Positions 16,638-26,810 are shown, numbered from the stretch's first letter. The stretch: 64,000 bases of DNA from JAIYDJ01 sp031400505 (GCA_031400505.1 JANNPZ010000035.1:3661-67660), one strand, 5' to 3'. The notes: generated by a model not told the origin, from the sequence alone. Made by a program: numbers and translations.

Positions 16638-17696
16638 CTAACCTATCGCGATCAGATGGTTATCCCAGGACGGGCCGCCGCTTTTCAGCGGCTGCAGACC
16701 CGCTCTCGAACATGCCCACAAGGCCCCCAATCCGTCGCTTGCCATGAACGCGCCACCGAACGCGGCCACACCGCAAAGATCGGCGCGGGCGTGGGTGGCA
16801 AGATGCGTCCCGTCGGCTGCGTGGATCATGATCACTCCACCATGGGGCGAAGTGACCGCAATCGACCCATCTGCCGCCATCGCGATGGACCCGGCATAGC
16901 CCTTCATCCGCTGCGCTTGGTCTTCGGGCACGGCACAAAGGCGGGGGGTTGTGCCCGGTGTCCAAAGGCCAAGCAGGGGCAAGGTTTCGGCCGGATCGCC
17001 TTCCCATTGCATCGCAAATGCCACAGTTCCGTCCGCGCCTACGGCAAGGTGGCGGATGGAGTTTTGCGCAAGGTCCGGGGCAAGCTCGGCTTGATCCCTG
17101 ATTGCACCATCGACCGACAGCCGCGTCAGGTTGGGGCGCATCGTAGCCAGGTTCAGTTTGGTGCGGTCGTCCGGATCGGTTGCAATGCCGCCATTCGCGA
17201 CGACCAGCGATCCGTCCGACAGCCGTTTCAAATCATGCGGCCCGATCCCGCCGGACGACCATTCGCCGATGCGGGAAAAGCCGGCCGTTTCCCACAGCCC
17301 GATGCGGCCCGCAGAGGTTTCGGCCACCACTTCGGACGTGTAAAGCACGGACCCGTCCGACGAAAACGTGCCGTGGCCGTTGAACTGGCGACCCTCTGGC
17401 GGGGCAATGCGATGTTTGATCGCGCCAGTTGCGCAGTCGATCACCAGGGCAAAGGCGCCCGGCCTGCGGGCAAAGGCAACGGCCAGGGTACGGGTCGGAT
17501 GGGCCGCTGCGGCATGGCCTCGGCCCGGCAACCCGATCTGGAAAAGGCTTTGCCCCGTCGCTGACAGTCCGTGCAGCACGAAAGCCTCGCCCGACTTTCC
17601 CGCCGCCAGACAAACCGGACTGCCAACATCGGCCCAGCCCGGCTTTGGCAACGCGGTTGCGGCCAGACCCGCCAGAAATGCGCGACGCGTGGCCAT
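16638..17696 (-). CDS. DUF1513 domain protein (exported, beta-propeller-like)
   Basis: 352 residues. The N-terminus TRRAFLAGLAATALP resembles a twin-arginine signal peptide. The rest shows repeated GDG/ADG-type turns and hydrophobic strands as in DUF1513 proteins, which probably fold as a beta propeller (EFNGHGTFSSDGSVLY-like segments). It is the last gene of the iron-uptake operon. Its start codon overlaps the stop of the preceding imelysin gene by one base (TGATG). DUF1513 proteins regularly accompany imelysin and di-haem genes; the biochemical role is unknown. Confidence 0.85.
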   Translation of the reverse strand: MATRRAFLAGLAATALPKPGWADVGSPVCLAAGKSGEAFVLHGLSATGQSLFQIGLPGRGHAAAAHPTRTLAVAFARRPGAFALVIDCATGAIKHRIAPPEGRQFNGHGTFSSDGSVLYTSEVVAETSAGRIGLWETAGFSRIGEWSSGGIGPHDLKRLSDGSLVVANGGIATDPDDRTKLNLATMRPNLTRLSVDGAIRDQAELAPDLAQNSIRHLAVGADGTVAFAMQWEGDPAETLPLLGLWTPGTTPRLCAVPEDQAQRMKGYAGSIAMAADGSIAVTSPHGGVIMIHAADGTHLATHARADLCGVAAFGGAFMASDGLGALWACSRAGLQPLKSGGPSWDNHLIAIG

Positions 17697-18667
17697 CAGT
17701 CGCCATCCTGCGAATTGAATCCGATGCCCACACCCAGCGCCGGGGCAAGTTCGGCAATCGCCGTGTCGCGGGCATGCCTGACCGCTTGTTGAAGGATTTC
17801 GACCTTGAGACGGCCCTGCGGTGATGCAACGCCGGCAAACACCGGGTCTTGCAGCCCTTCGGCCGACGCGATTGCCCGATCAAAAGCCGCGACGGTCAGG
17901 GTGCCTTGCGAAGTCAGAGTCAGCGCCATCGCCCGCATGGCCTGCAACGACACCACCACGTTGCGCAAGCTGCGGGCCGACGCCCGCGATTCTGCCAGTT
18001 CGGGCCGTGGGCGGTCGAAGTCGCCCAAGGGTCTGCCAAGCCGCTGATCGGCGAGAAACTCCAACCCCGTGGCAAGCTGGGTGAACAGCGCCTGCCGCGC
18101 CTCGGTATCGCTCAGAAAAAGGATGTTTCCCACCTCGCCAGCCGAAACAAGGCTGTCGCCATATCCATCTGTCCAGCCCGATTGCACCTCGCCAGCAAGG
18201 CGGGCCAGATCGGTTGCCGTGGCGCGGATCAGCGGGCAAGGATCGACAGGAAGGGCATCGACGGGGAAAAGCAACCGCTCCAGCCCCGCAAGGCCCCGCG
18301 CGGCCACGGACTGTTCGGCAAAAACCGCAGGGGCAAGTTTGGCCGGATCGCCGGTCATGAGCGCGCGTTGGGCCTTTGCCCCCAATGCCTTGGGGTCGGG
18401 CCAGAAGGCGATGGCAAGGCCACGGCCATTGTCTTCAACAGGCCCCATGCGGATGTGCTGGATTGCCATCCAGGCGTCATATGTCGTGTGGAACGCCGGT
18501 TTGATCCCTTCTGCATCACAGGTGGTCTCGGCTTGCGCGGCAAGACTGCGGGCGGCCCCGGCAAAGGCGGCATAGCCGGGCTGGATGTGATTTCTGACCA
18601 CGTCCGGCACATCGGCCATCGCCGGGGCGGCAAGGGCAAGGCAAAGGGCAAAACAGCGGATCAGCAT
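17696..18667 (-). CDS. Imelysin family periplasmic protein
   Basis: 323 residues from the ATG at 18667. The signal peptide MLIRCFALCLALAAPAMA is followed by a helical body typical of imelysin/IrpA proteins, with AARGLAGLERLLF in the place of the family's Gx-H-x-x-E region. The longer frame (to 18763) adds residues that overlap the upstream gene. The ATG overlaps the previous stop as TGATG, indicating translational coupling. Imelysin-like proteins are iron-regulated and thought to help in periplasmic iron capture. This copy lacks the canonical GxHxxE histidine, so it may be a non-catalytic partner of the copy at 20350-21609. Confidence 0.88.
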   Translation of the reverse strand: MLIRCFALCLALAAPAMADVPDVVRNHIQPGYAAFAGAARSLAAQAETTCDAEGIKPAFHTTYDAWMAIQHIRMGPVEDNGRGLAIAFWPDPKALGAKAQRALMTGDPAKLAPAVFAEQSVAARGLAGLERLLFPVDALPVDPCPLIRATATDLARLAGEVQSGWTDGYGDSLVSAGEVGNILFLSDTEARQALFTQLATGLEFLADQRLGRPLGDFDRPRPELAESRASARSLRNVVVSLQAMRAMALTLTSQGTLTVAAFDRAIASAEGLQDPVFAGVASPQGRLKVEILQQAVRHARDTAIAELAPALGVGIGFNSQDGD

Positions 18668-20175
18668 CACAAGCTCTCCAGAAATTTGATCAGCGCTTCG
18701 CGGTCCGCCTTTGGCATGGCGACCGCGCCATCGCGCGACGTTTGCGCTTCGCCACCGTGCCACAGGATCGCCTCGAGCAGGCCGCGCGCCCGCCCGTCAT
18801 GCAGAAACTGGGTGTGGCCGCTGACGGCATGGGTCAGCCCGATACCCCAAAGCGGCGGCGTCTTCCATTCCCGCCCCGTGGCGCGGCCTTCGGGGCGGTT
18901 GTCGGCCAACCCTTCGCCCATGTCGTGCAGCAGAAGATCGGTATAAGGCCAGATCAGTTGAAAGCTCTGTTCCGGCTGGCCGTTCAGCCGGTGGGTGACA
19001 TGCTTGGGGGTGTGGCAGACGCTGCAATTCAGCGCGTGAAACACCGCCTTGCCGCGCAGAACATCGGCGTTGGCGACATCGCGCCGTTCCGGCACGCCCA
19101 GGTTGCGGGCATAGAACGTCACCAGTTCAAGGCTTTGGTCATCAACCTCCAACCCGTCGCGAACCCCCGGTTCCTGGCCGTGGGGCGCTTCACGGCAAGC
19201 GGACTGCGCTGTGGTGCAATCGCTCCAGGGTGCAGGGTGCAAGGACGTCGATAGCCCCATGTCACCCGAAAACGCGCCTGCCGACTGTTCGCGCACCGTC
19301 GGCGCACCGGCCTTGAGGCCGAAGCGCCCGAGCATCGGCACGCCAAACTCCACCGACGGCACGATCTGCGCCCGCCCCGATATGCCGTCGCCATTCGCAT
19401 CATCGGGGTCTTGCAGCGCAAGGATATCCGCCGCCGGGATCGCCTCCAGCAACCCCAGCCCGATCATCGGGGGGGCCACGCGGGGCGACAGCATCGTATC
19501 CGGGTGCAAGGGGCCATTTCCGGGGCTGCCGACCGAATAGATCGGCCTGCGCAGAGAGATCACCGTGCCATCGGCCAGCGTTACGGGGACGTCGCCATAG
19601 GCGATCTCCATCCGCCCTTCCGCCACATGGCCGGGGGTCGCGAAATCCTGCAACTGTCCGCCATAGGTCGGCTCATTCTGCGTGGTCAGCCAATCAGCAA
19701 TCAGGGGCGGTGTGGCGCCGCCCGGGATCGACAAGCGCAGGAAGATCGAAACCCGACCATCCTCGGCCCCCTCTGGCGGATGACCGCGCCCATCCTTCAA
19801 GTGGCAATCCTGGCAGGCGCGGGCGTTGTAGACCGGGCCCAAACCATCGGACGCAAGGGTAGAAGCGGGCGCTGCGACCCACATCTTGCGAAAAAGCGCG
19901 TTGCCCAGCTTGAAGTCCATTTCGCGCGCAAAGGGCATGTTGGCCGAAAGCTGGCTGAACGCATCCTCAGACAAGCGCGCCCGCACGCTTGCTGCTCCGC
20001 CAGATTTCGTTTCGAACGGCTCGGGGGCTGCGAAATCGCCGCGTGCTGCAAGGATCGCCGCAACCTTTGCAAGCTCTTCGGCAGTCCGCTGGACGACCGG
20101 CAGATGCCGGTCATCCAGTGTCTCTGCCCAAACCGGCCCGACAAGGCAGAAAAGCACCAGAAGGGGGCGAAGCAT
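18667..20175 (-). CDS. Di-haem oxidoreductase family protein (DUF1111-type c-type cytochrome)
   Basis: 502 residues from the ATG at 20175, chosen because AAGGAG precedes it and the protein then opens with the signal peptide MLRPLLVLFCLVGPVWA. Two CxxCH haem-binding motifs are visible, CQDCH in the N-terminal half and CSVCH in the C-terminal half, in the spacing of the DUF1111 'thiol oxidoreductase' family. It is therefore a periplasmic c-type cytochrome. It lies between two imelysin genes and is coupled to the downstream one. Its role may be ferric/ferrous redox chemistry during iron uptake (inference from context). Confidence 0.9.
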   Translation of the reverse strand: MLRPLLVLFCLVGPVWAETLDDRHLPVVQRTAEELAKVAAILAARGDFAAPEPFETKSGGAASVRARLSEDAFSQLSANMPFAREMDFKLGNALFRKMWVAAPASTLASDGLGPVYNARACQDCHLKDGRGHPPEGAEDGRVSIFLRLSIPGGATPPLIADWLTTQNEPTYGGQLQDFATPGHVAEGRMEIAYGDVPVTLADGTVISLRRPIYSVGSPGNGPLHPDTMLSPRVAPPMIGLGLLEAIPAADILALQDPDDANGDGISGRAQIVPSVEFGVPMLGRFGLKAGAPTVREQSAGAFSGDMGLSTSLHPAPWSDCTTAQSACREAPHGQEPGVRDGLEVDDQSLELVTFYARNLGVPERRDVANADVLRGKAVFHALNCSVCHTPKHVTHRLNGQPEQSFQLIWPYTDLLLHDMGEGLADNRPEGRATGREWKTPPLWGIGLTHAVSGHTQFLHDGRARGLLEAILWHGGEAQTSRDGAVAMPKADREALIKFLESL

Positions 20176-20349
20176 GGAACAACTCCTTACGCCGTTTTCC
20201 TGCCGCATATTTCCGATGGTTTCAATCGGAATAATACCGTGACGCGTCGCCACGATCTACAGGAGACGGGCGTCCGGATCGACTGACCACAACCTTGCCA
20301 CGGCAACCTGGATGTCATGACGGCTGATCGACTGACAAGCATCGAAGCG

Positions 20350-21609
20350 CTACTGAAAGACGGCATTCGGGTTGTCGAGGCTGTCGGACCCTTCGAAATC
20401 GACCTGCGACAGACCCAGCACGCCAACCGCCCGCTCGATTGACGCAGTCTGGGTGACCAGCGCATCGACCGCCCCCATGATCAGCGCCTCGCCGTCCTTG
20501 TTCCCGGCTTCAAGCATCTGGTCATAGGCGAAACCGCCTTCGGCTGCGGATTTGATATCCTGCAATTCGGTGACGCTGGCATCGAGTTCCGCCCTTAGTT
20601 GCGCGTCAACCCCCGGATCGGCAGAAGCCAACAGTTCCGACAGCGACGGCCCCGACATCACGCTGCCATCGACGCGGGTGTATTGGCCAAGATAAACGTT
20701 GCGAATGCCGACGCCCACGTAGAAATGGCTGTTATGGGTGTTGTCGGAAAAGCAGTCATGCTCTTCTTCCGGGTCGTTCAACATCAGGCCAAGCTTCATC
20801 CGCTCACCCGCCTGTTCGCCGTAAGACAGGCTTCCCATGCCGGTCAGAATTGCAAGCAACCCGGCCCGTGGATCGGCCGTCACTGCCGCGCGGCCATCGC
20901 CGCCCGTCGCCCAAGCCGCCGCCATGAATTGCAGATCGCTGACCAGCAGTTCGGTCGCGGCCCTCAGGTAAGCCGCGCGACGGTCGCAATTGCCGCCCGT
21001 GCAATCGGCGGCCTGAAGATAGTCCGTAAAGGGGCGGCTTCCCGCGCCCGGCCCGGTGCCGTTCAGGTCCTGCCCCCACAGCATGAATTCGATGGCATGA
21101 TAGCCCGAAGCGACATTTGCCTCGATCCCGTCCGCCTCGTGCAAAGTGTCGGCGATCAGCTCGGGCGTGATGGTGGTCGCATCGATTTCGGTGCCTGACA
21201 GGGTGAACTTCGGCATTGCCACCACATTCAGCGCGGCCAGCAGGTTTTCCTCGTTCACGCCCTGACCGGCAGCGACATAGTCGATCAGGCCTTCGTCCAG
21301 CGGCCAGGCATTCACCCGACCTTCCCAGTCATCGACGATCGGATTGCCAAAGCGGTACACTTCAGTCTGCTGATAGGGAACCCGCGCCGCCAGCCACGCC
21401 GTTTTCGCAGCGGCCAGCGTTTCATCCGACGGGGCCGCGATCAGCGCGTCCACAGCCCCCAATAACGCCCGCGCCGTCGTCAGGCTGTCGGCATATTTGG
21501 CCGCTGCAATGTCGGCATAATGGCCAACAACCCCGGGAGGATCCGCCGCCAGAAGCGGGGTTGCAAGCAGGGTCGTGGACAGAAGGGCCGCGGTGATCAG
21601 TCGTTTCAT
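20350..21609 (-). CDS. Imelysin family protein (IrpA-like iron-regulated periplasmic protein)
   Basis: 419 residues with a clear signal peptide (MKRLITAALLSTTLLATPLLA). It contains the family motif GYHAIEFMLWGQD (GxHxxE), the DDWEGRVNAWPLDEG block and a C-terminal GMGSLSYGEQAGERM segment. Imelysins are helical periplasmic or outer-membrane-associated proteins linked to iron acquisition. It is the second gene of the operon, 30 bp after hemP. It is separated by 174 bp from the di-haem gene, a space without a recognisable gene. Confidence 0.92.
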   Translation of the reverse strand: MKRLITAALLSTTLLATPLLAADPPGVVGHYADIAAAKYADSLTTARALLGAVDALIAAPSDETLAAAKTAWLAARVPYQQTEVYRFGNPIVDDWEGRVNAWPLDEGLIDYVAAGQGVNEENLLAALNVVAMPKFTLSGTEIDATTITPELIADTLHEADGIEANVASGYHAIEFMLWGQDLNGTGPGAGSRPFTDYLQAADCTGGNCDRRAAYLRAATELLVSDLQFMAAAWATGGDGRAAVTADPRAGLLAILTGMGSLSYGEQAGERMKLGLMLNDPEEEHDCFSDNTHNSHFYVGVGIRNVYLGQYTRVDGSVMSGPSLSELLASADPGVDAQLRAELDASVTELQDIKSAAEGGFAYDQMLEAGNKDGEALIMGAVDALVTQTASIERAVGVLGLSQVDFEGSDSLDNPNAVFQ

Positions 21610-21639
21610 GGGATTATCCTTGCGGTATTGGGCCTTGGG

Positions 21640-21801
21640 CTATTTCGTCAAAATCAGCTTCCCCTGCCGCGTGATGCGCAAGAAATACAACTGACCGTTT
21701 AAGTGGATCCGCGCCAATGGCCCTCCGGCTGTCAAGCCAAGGGCCTCGTGCAGCGGGGTTTCGTCTGGCGAAAAGGCGGACGCCGGGATGGCTTCGGTCA
21801 T
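21640..21801 (-). CDS. hemP: Hemin uptake protein HemP
   Basis: A 53-residue reading frame on the minus strand that is easily missed because of its size. The C-terminal half reads YFLRITRQGKLILTK, which matches the conserved core of HemP/HmuP proteins (YxLRITRxGKLILTK). These small proteins are associated with haem and iron uptake; in some bacteria HmuP acts as a co-activator of haem receptor genes. GAAGGGA stands 9 nt before the ATG. It is the first gene of the imelysin operon, which supports the iron assignment. A TGA-N9-TCA box lies about 140 bp upstream. Confidence 0.88.
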   Translation of the reverse strand: MTEAIPASAFSPDETPLHEALGLTAGGPLARIHLNGQLYFLRITRQGKLILTK

Positions 21802-21942
21802 CTCGCCAGTCCCTTCGTTGCTAGAGGGCCGTTATCCGGGCGCGTCATCGACGTTCTCCTTACAGACCGGGACATCTGGCTTGCCCGTGAAGGCTTGGCT
21901 TTAGAAAATATAAATCCGACAAAAACACTTTCTTGTAAAGAC

Positions 21943-21957
21943 TGATTCTTTTAGTCA
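21943..21957. promoter_or_regulatory. Candidate iron-responsive (IRO-type, TGA-N9-TCA) box upstream of hemP
   Basis: TGATTCTTTTAGTCA fits TGA-N9-TCA exactly; the flanking bases extend the dyad to CTGA/TCAG. In alphaproteobacteria, Rrf2-type iron regulators (RirA, and an IscR-like protein in Rhodobacterales) have been proposed to use such boxes. It lies 142 bp upstream of the hemP start in an AT-rich stretch that probably holds the promoter. The assignment rests on motif and context only. Confidence 0.5.
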
Positions 21958-22255
21958 GATAAATATTGACGTAGAGGCGCGCCGGTGGGCCGCTCGACCT
22001 GTCGGGCGATGGAATCTGGCTTCAAGTTGCCGGGTCACGGCGCGTGGCAGATCCGGACCGGAGCAAAACCCGGCACTGTGGCTCGGCGTTCTGGAAACGC
22101 TGGACGTGATACAACACCAAAAGCCGAATCTCGGCATAGCTGCCCTCGTAGGTTCGCGCGAATTTTTGGCGCTGACCCAGCTCGGCCCCAAGGACTTCAA
22201 CGGGCATCGCGATGCGCCCCACCAAATTCTGCATCGTGACCCCACGCTGATGAAC

Positions 22256-22489
22256 GCGGCAGGCACAGCGGCAAGCGGTCTGCCGGGGGGCCATGTCGAA
22301 GGTTTTGCCGATACCTTTTTGGCGTTGCTTCGACAGGTTTATGGTGATGTTGTCCGAGGTCTGCGTGGTCCGGAATCGACATATGCCTCGTTTGAAGATG
22401 GGCACTACGAGATGGTGTTCTGCGATGCCGTTCTGCTTTCCGCGCGCGAGGGTCGGTGGGTTCAGTTGAGCGACGCTGAAAAGAGCTGA
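22256..22489 (+). pseudogene. C-terminal remnant of a Gfo/Idh/MocA oxidoreductase
   Basis: About 75 codons encode GLPGGHVEGFADTF followed by a segment ending SAREGRWVQL, a typical C-terminus of Gfo/Idh/MocA sugar dehydrogenases. The Rossmann domain that should precede it is absent, and the upstream 200 bp show no homologous sequence. The frame ends normally with a TGA. It is one of three unrelated gene fragments packed into 22256-23076. Confidence 0.65.
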
Positions 22490-22509
22490 CGGGGCCACCT
22501 CGGGTGCGT

Positions 22510-22623
22510 CTTTGGCTGGTTTGTAGCGACACGGTAGAGATTTGGCACCATCCCGATCTTGCTTTTGATCGCGCCGAACAGGGCTGCGGCTTCGGGGCTG
22601 GCGGCCGCGTCGGTGAGGCTGAA
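22510..22623 (-). pseudogene. N-terminal remnant of an AhpD-like (carboxymuconolactone decarboxylase family) gene
   Basis: On the minus strand about 38 residues read SPEAAALFGAIKSKIGMVPNLYRVA. This matches the N-terminus of the intact AhpD-like gene at 47227-47775 (LEAVKKQFGLVPNLFRVV). The catalytic CxxC part is missing and both ends run into other remnants, so it is a fragment wedged between pieces of sugar-metabolism genes. Confidence 0.6.
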
Positions 22624-22644
22624 CTGGCCGACCGGCTGCGGGGG

Positions 22645-23076
22645 GTGACCATCCCCGGCATCGGATTTCTTATTGATCTGGAACGAACCGGGCCAGACGA
22701 GGCCGCCCTGCTGCGCGAGGCCGAGGACATTTTCCGGCTGGCCGTGATCGCAGGGGCGAAAGGGGTGCAGGTGCTGACCGGGCCGGTGCTGGTGGGTGCC
22801 GTGCAGGCCTTTGCCGCAGGCGGGCGGTCCGGCCTTTATGAAGGCGTGCTGCGCCATCCGAGCGGCATCCCCGACGAGGCCGTGCTGCGCGACGTGCCGA
22901 CGGGCAAAGGCGTTCTGGCCTTGCGGGACTGGACCGAGGCGGTCAAATCCACCGGCTATGCCGGCTGGTGGAGCTGCGAGCAGTTTTGCCGCCGGCAGCA
23001 GCAGGACGACAGCAATGCAGTTGCACACGACCTGCACGCGCTGATGTCAGATTTGATCCGGGGCAGCGCGCAGTGA
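22645..23076 (+). pseudogene. C-terminal remnant of a sugar phosphate isomerase/epimerase (TIM-barrel) gene
   Basis: About 143 codons contain AEDIFRLAVIAGAKGVQVL and the C-terminal TGYAGWWSCEQFCRR, as in xylose-isomerase-like TIM-barrel epimerases. A family member should have about 270-300 residues. The N-terminal strands are missing, and the frame is entered from unrelated sequence derived from the AhpD-like remnant. It ends 9 bp before the aspA gene on the other strand. Confidence 0.65.
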
Positions 23077-23085
23077 TTGTCGGCG

Positions 23086-24458
<1,373 letters not shown>

Positions 24459-24459
<1 letters not shown>

Positions 24460-25064
24460 TAAGCCCTCGGATGTAGTTCGATGGCCAGCCAGACCGCATC
24501 GGTGTCGGCATAGTGGCGATGCCACGGATAGGTCCACTGGTTCGGCCCGGTCACCCGGCAGAAGGGGTTGTGAGAGTAGCCTACACCCATCGGAACGTCT
24601 TCGTACACAGTCGCCTCTTCGCGCTGATGAAATTTCTGCATCCGGCCAAGGCCGTGAATCTGCGTATGGACTTCCAGGAATGGGTGCTCGTTATGAATGA
24701 AACAATCGGTGTCGCCCGGTGACCACCAAAGATTGAGCCGCATGTCGAACACCTGCGGGGCCGTGTCTTCGCGGCGTTCATTGGTGAAGACGAAAGGATC
24801 AGTCGTGACCTCACCAACATGGTCGAAGGCCGAGATGTAAAGCGGCGTGTCGCGCGGGAAGCTTTTGATCCGGTTGCCAAGCCAGTCCCAACCCCGGAAA
24901 ACGCAGCCACCAAGATTGGTTTTTCGCCGTACCTTGATCATCGCAGCACGGTCGGCGGACTTGATCACCCCGCCGCGCAGCCAGGTCGATTTCCACGCCG
25001 GAACAATGCCCGGATGATCGCCGCCCGTCACCATCGGGCGCGGCTGTCCGCCATCAGCGTCCAT
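24459..25064 (-). pseudogene. Unrecognised gene, 5' end lost to an IS3-family insertion
   Basis: About 201 residues remain, rich in Trp, His and Asp (for instance GWDWLGNRIK, NLWWSPGDTDCFIHNEHPF, YPWHRHYADTDAVW). The cluster of His and Glu residues around HNEHPFLEVHTQIHG suggests a cupin-like metal site, but I do not recognise the family. The sequence stops exactly at the left end of the IS element (25064). The frame that continues beyond it is antisense to transposase and not original. It overlaps aspA by TAATG, so it was probably expressed together with it. Confidence 0.55.
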
Positions 25065-25269
25065 GGAACAGTTTAGTATGATTGCGTAGCGGAGGGTTTG
25101 CGGCTCATCTTTACCCCAGTTGGAGTTGAAGATGATGAAGAAACCCGTGACGACGAAGGCCCCTGCCGAGCAGGTCGTTAAAGACATACGTCGCGCGACG
25201 CGCAAGCTGCATTCGTCCGAGGAGAAGATCCTGATCGAGCTGTCCGGCCTTCGTGGCGAAGACAATGAG

Positions 25270-25301
25270 CCATGTCGCGCCATTGGTCCGAGCGACAATG
25301 G
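25270..25301. repeat. Hairpin repeat, family 1 (loop GCCATTGGTCCGA) in orfA copy 1
   Basis: Stem CCATGTCGC / GCGACAATGG with one bulged base encloses the 13-nt loop GCCATTGGTCCGA. It interrupts orfA at a place where copy 2 carries a degenerate version. The same loop recurs at 26798-26810, 26906-26940 and, inverted, at 33764-33795. Confidence 0.7.
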
Positions 25302-25342
25302 CGAATGCCGAGCTGTGCCGCAAGGAAGGTGGAGGAGGGTCA

Positions 25343-25367
25343 GCAAACAGTCTGGGGGACTGTTTGC
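25343..25367. repeat. Second hairpin inserted in orfA copy 1 (10-bp perfect stem)
   Basis: GCAAACAGTC and GACTGTTTGC form a perfect 10-bp stem around a TGGGG loop. It lies within a block of roughly 45 bp absent from the corresponding place of copy 2. Its sequence is unrelated to the hairpin 40 bp upstream, so a second kind of small palindrome has entered the same gene. Confidence 0.65.
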
Positions 25368-25582
25368 CCGACGACGGCCCAAAGCCTGTATTACAGCTGG
25401 TCGAAGGAATTTCTCTAGGCCGGCAAGAAGCGGTTGGCCGGTGATCCGGCGCGCGAGGCGAATACAGGCGAGGTGAAGGATCTGCGCGCCGAGGCTTTGG
25501 CGCTGAAGGAACTGGTGGCCGATCTATGCCTTGAAAACCGTCTGCTCAAAAAAAACATGACCGGGGCTGGGGGCGACCACGA

Positions 25583-26470
25583 ATGAGATACCCAGCCACT
25601 CAGAAGCTCGAAATCATCCGGCTGGTCGAGCAGTCTCATCTGCCTGTCAGGCGCACCTTGGCCAAGATCAGCATCCCACCCACCACGTTTTACCGGTGGT
25701 ATGACCGCTTCGTCGAACAGGGGCCCGAGGGGTTGGAAGATCGCTCTTCACGGCCTTCCCGGGTCTGGAACCGCATTCCGGAAGCGGTGCGGGCTCAGAT
25801 CGTGGCCTTGGCGCTGGAAGAGCCGGAACTGTCGCCCCGCGAATTGGCGGTGCGGTTTACTGATCTGGAAAAGTATCCTCGCCATGGTCACTCGGACCAG
25901 TGGCGTTTTCATGGCTCGATATCAGAGGCTTCAGTGTATCGCCTGCTCAAATCCCACGACCTGATCACCAGCCCCGCCTACGTCGTCATCAAGGCTGCGG
26001 ATGAGTTTAAGGACAAGACCACGGCGACAAACCAGATGTGGCAAACCGACTTCACCTACCTCAAGGTCATCGGCTGGAAGCTCTGCAGTAACATGCGGGC
26101 TGAGGATGTCACCGACACGCTCGACATCGCCCTTGCCGCATCAGGCTGCGACAGTGCCAGAGTTCTGCACAAACCCAGGCTTCTGAGTGATAATGGCTCG
26201 TCCTATATCGCGGAGGATCTGGCGGAATATCTCGAAGACAAAGGCATGAAGCACGTCCGCGGCGCGCCGATGCATCCGCAAACCCAGGGCAAGATCGAGC
26301 GTTGGCACCAGACCCTGAAAAACCGCATCCTGTTAGAAAACTACTTCTTCGAGGAGGAACTTGAGGCCGCCATCGCCGCCTTCATCGACCACTACAACAA
26401 CCGCCGCTGCCGAGTCTCCGTAGGTGACGAACTATCGGGGCTAAAGGACCTGCCTGTCCGCGATCAGTAG
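25583..26470 (+). pseudogene. IS3-family orfB (DDE transposase), internally deleted and 3' truncated
   Basis: 295 codons. DDE residues can be placed: Asp in QTDFTYLKVIGW, Asp in LLSDNGSSY and Glu in QGKIERWH. Between VIGW and KLCSNM about 19 residues that normally form the next beta hairpin (around LDDYSRYI) are missing, judged from memory of the family. The C-terminus diverges after CRVSVG where copy 2 continues with NLTPADV. The protein is unlikely to be active. Confidence 0.75.
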
Positions 26471-26797
26471 CCGTTGGACAGTTTGGCGTGATTGCGTATC
26501 GGAGGTTTTTCGGCTCATCTTGACGGCATATGGAGGTGGAGATGACAAGGAACCCCGTGACGACGAAGGCTGCTGCCGAGCTTGTTGTGAAGGACATCCC
26601 ATGCGCGACGCGCAAGCTGCATGGTTCTGACGAAAAGATTCGGATCGTGCTGTCCGGCCCGAGAGGCGAGGATGGAGCGTGGTCGCGCCACCGGTTCGCG
26701 TGGCCACGCGACGATCGCGGAACTGTGCCGGAGGAAAGGTATCGCCCAAAGTCTGTACGATAGCGGGTCGAAGGAATTCCTTGGTGAGGCGCGCGCC

Positions 26798-26810
26798 GCC
26801 ATTGGTCCGA
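26798..26810. repeat. Hairpin family 1 loop at the IS3 copy 2 deletion junction
   Basis: GCCATTGGTCCGA is flanked by GCGCGCC and GGCCGC, which can pair over six base pairs with one bulged C, the same bulge position as in the copy inside istB. It marks precisely where orfA sequence changes to orfB sequence. Confidence 0.55.

Larger units (their letters stand above)
25132..25586 (+). pseudogene. IS3-family orfA (helix-turn-helix subunit), broken by two hairpin insertions
   Basis: The frame starts KKPVTTKAPAEQVVKDIRRA and reads as OrfA to about residue 45. Hairpin insertions at 25270-25301 and 25343-25367 then shift the frame twice. Pieces of normal OrfA reappear in other frames (NAELCRKEG; LRAEALALKELVADLCLENRLL at the 3' end, the leucine-rich coiled coil). 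The ATG of orfB overlaps its stop codon. The gene cannot give a full OrfA. Confidence 0.75.
25064..26474 (+). mobile_element. Decayed IS3-family element, copy 1
   Basis: The left end begins TGGAACAGTTTAG. Its inverted counterpart ends the neighbouring copy 2 at 27348 (TGTTCCA, then CCTCCGCT inside), which supports both boundaries. It contains orfA and orfB in the IS3 arrangement with an ATGA overlap. Homology with copy 2 stops near 26424, just before the end of orfB, so the right end of copy 1 is missing and copy 2 follows directly. No target duplication is visible around the pair. Confidence 0.75.

Noticed and set aside
22504..23076. 190-codon frame taken as an intact epimerase gene
   Set aside because: Its first 45 codons are antisense to a recognisable AhpD-like fragment; only the C-terminal part of an epimerase is present.
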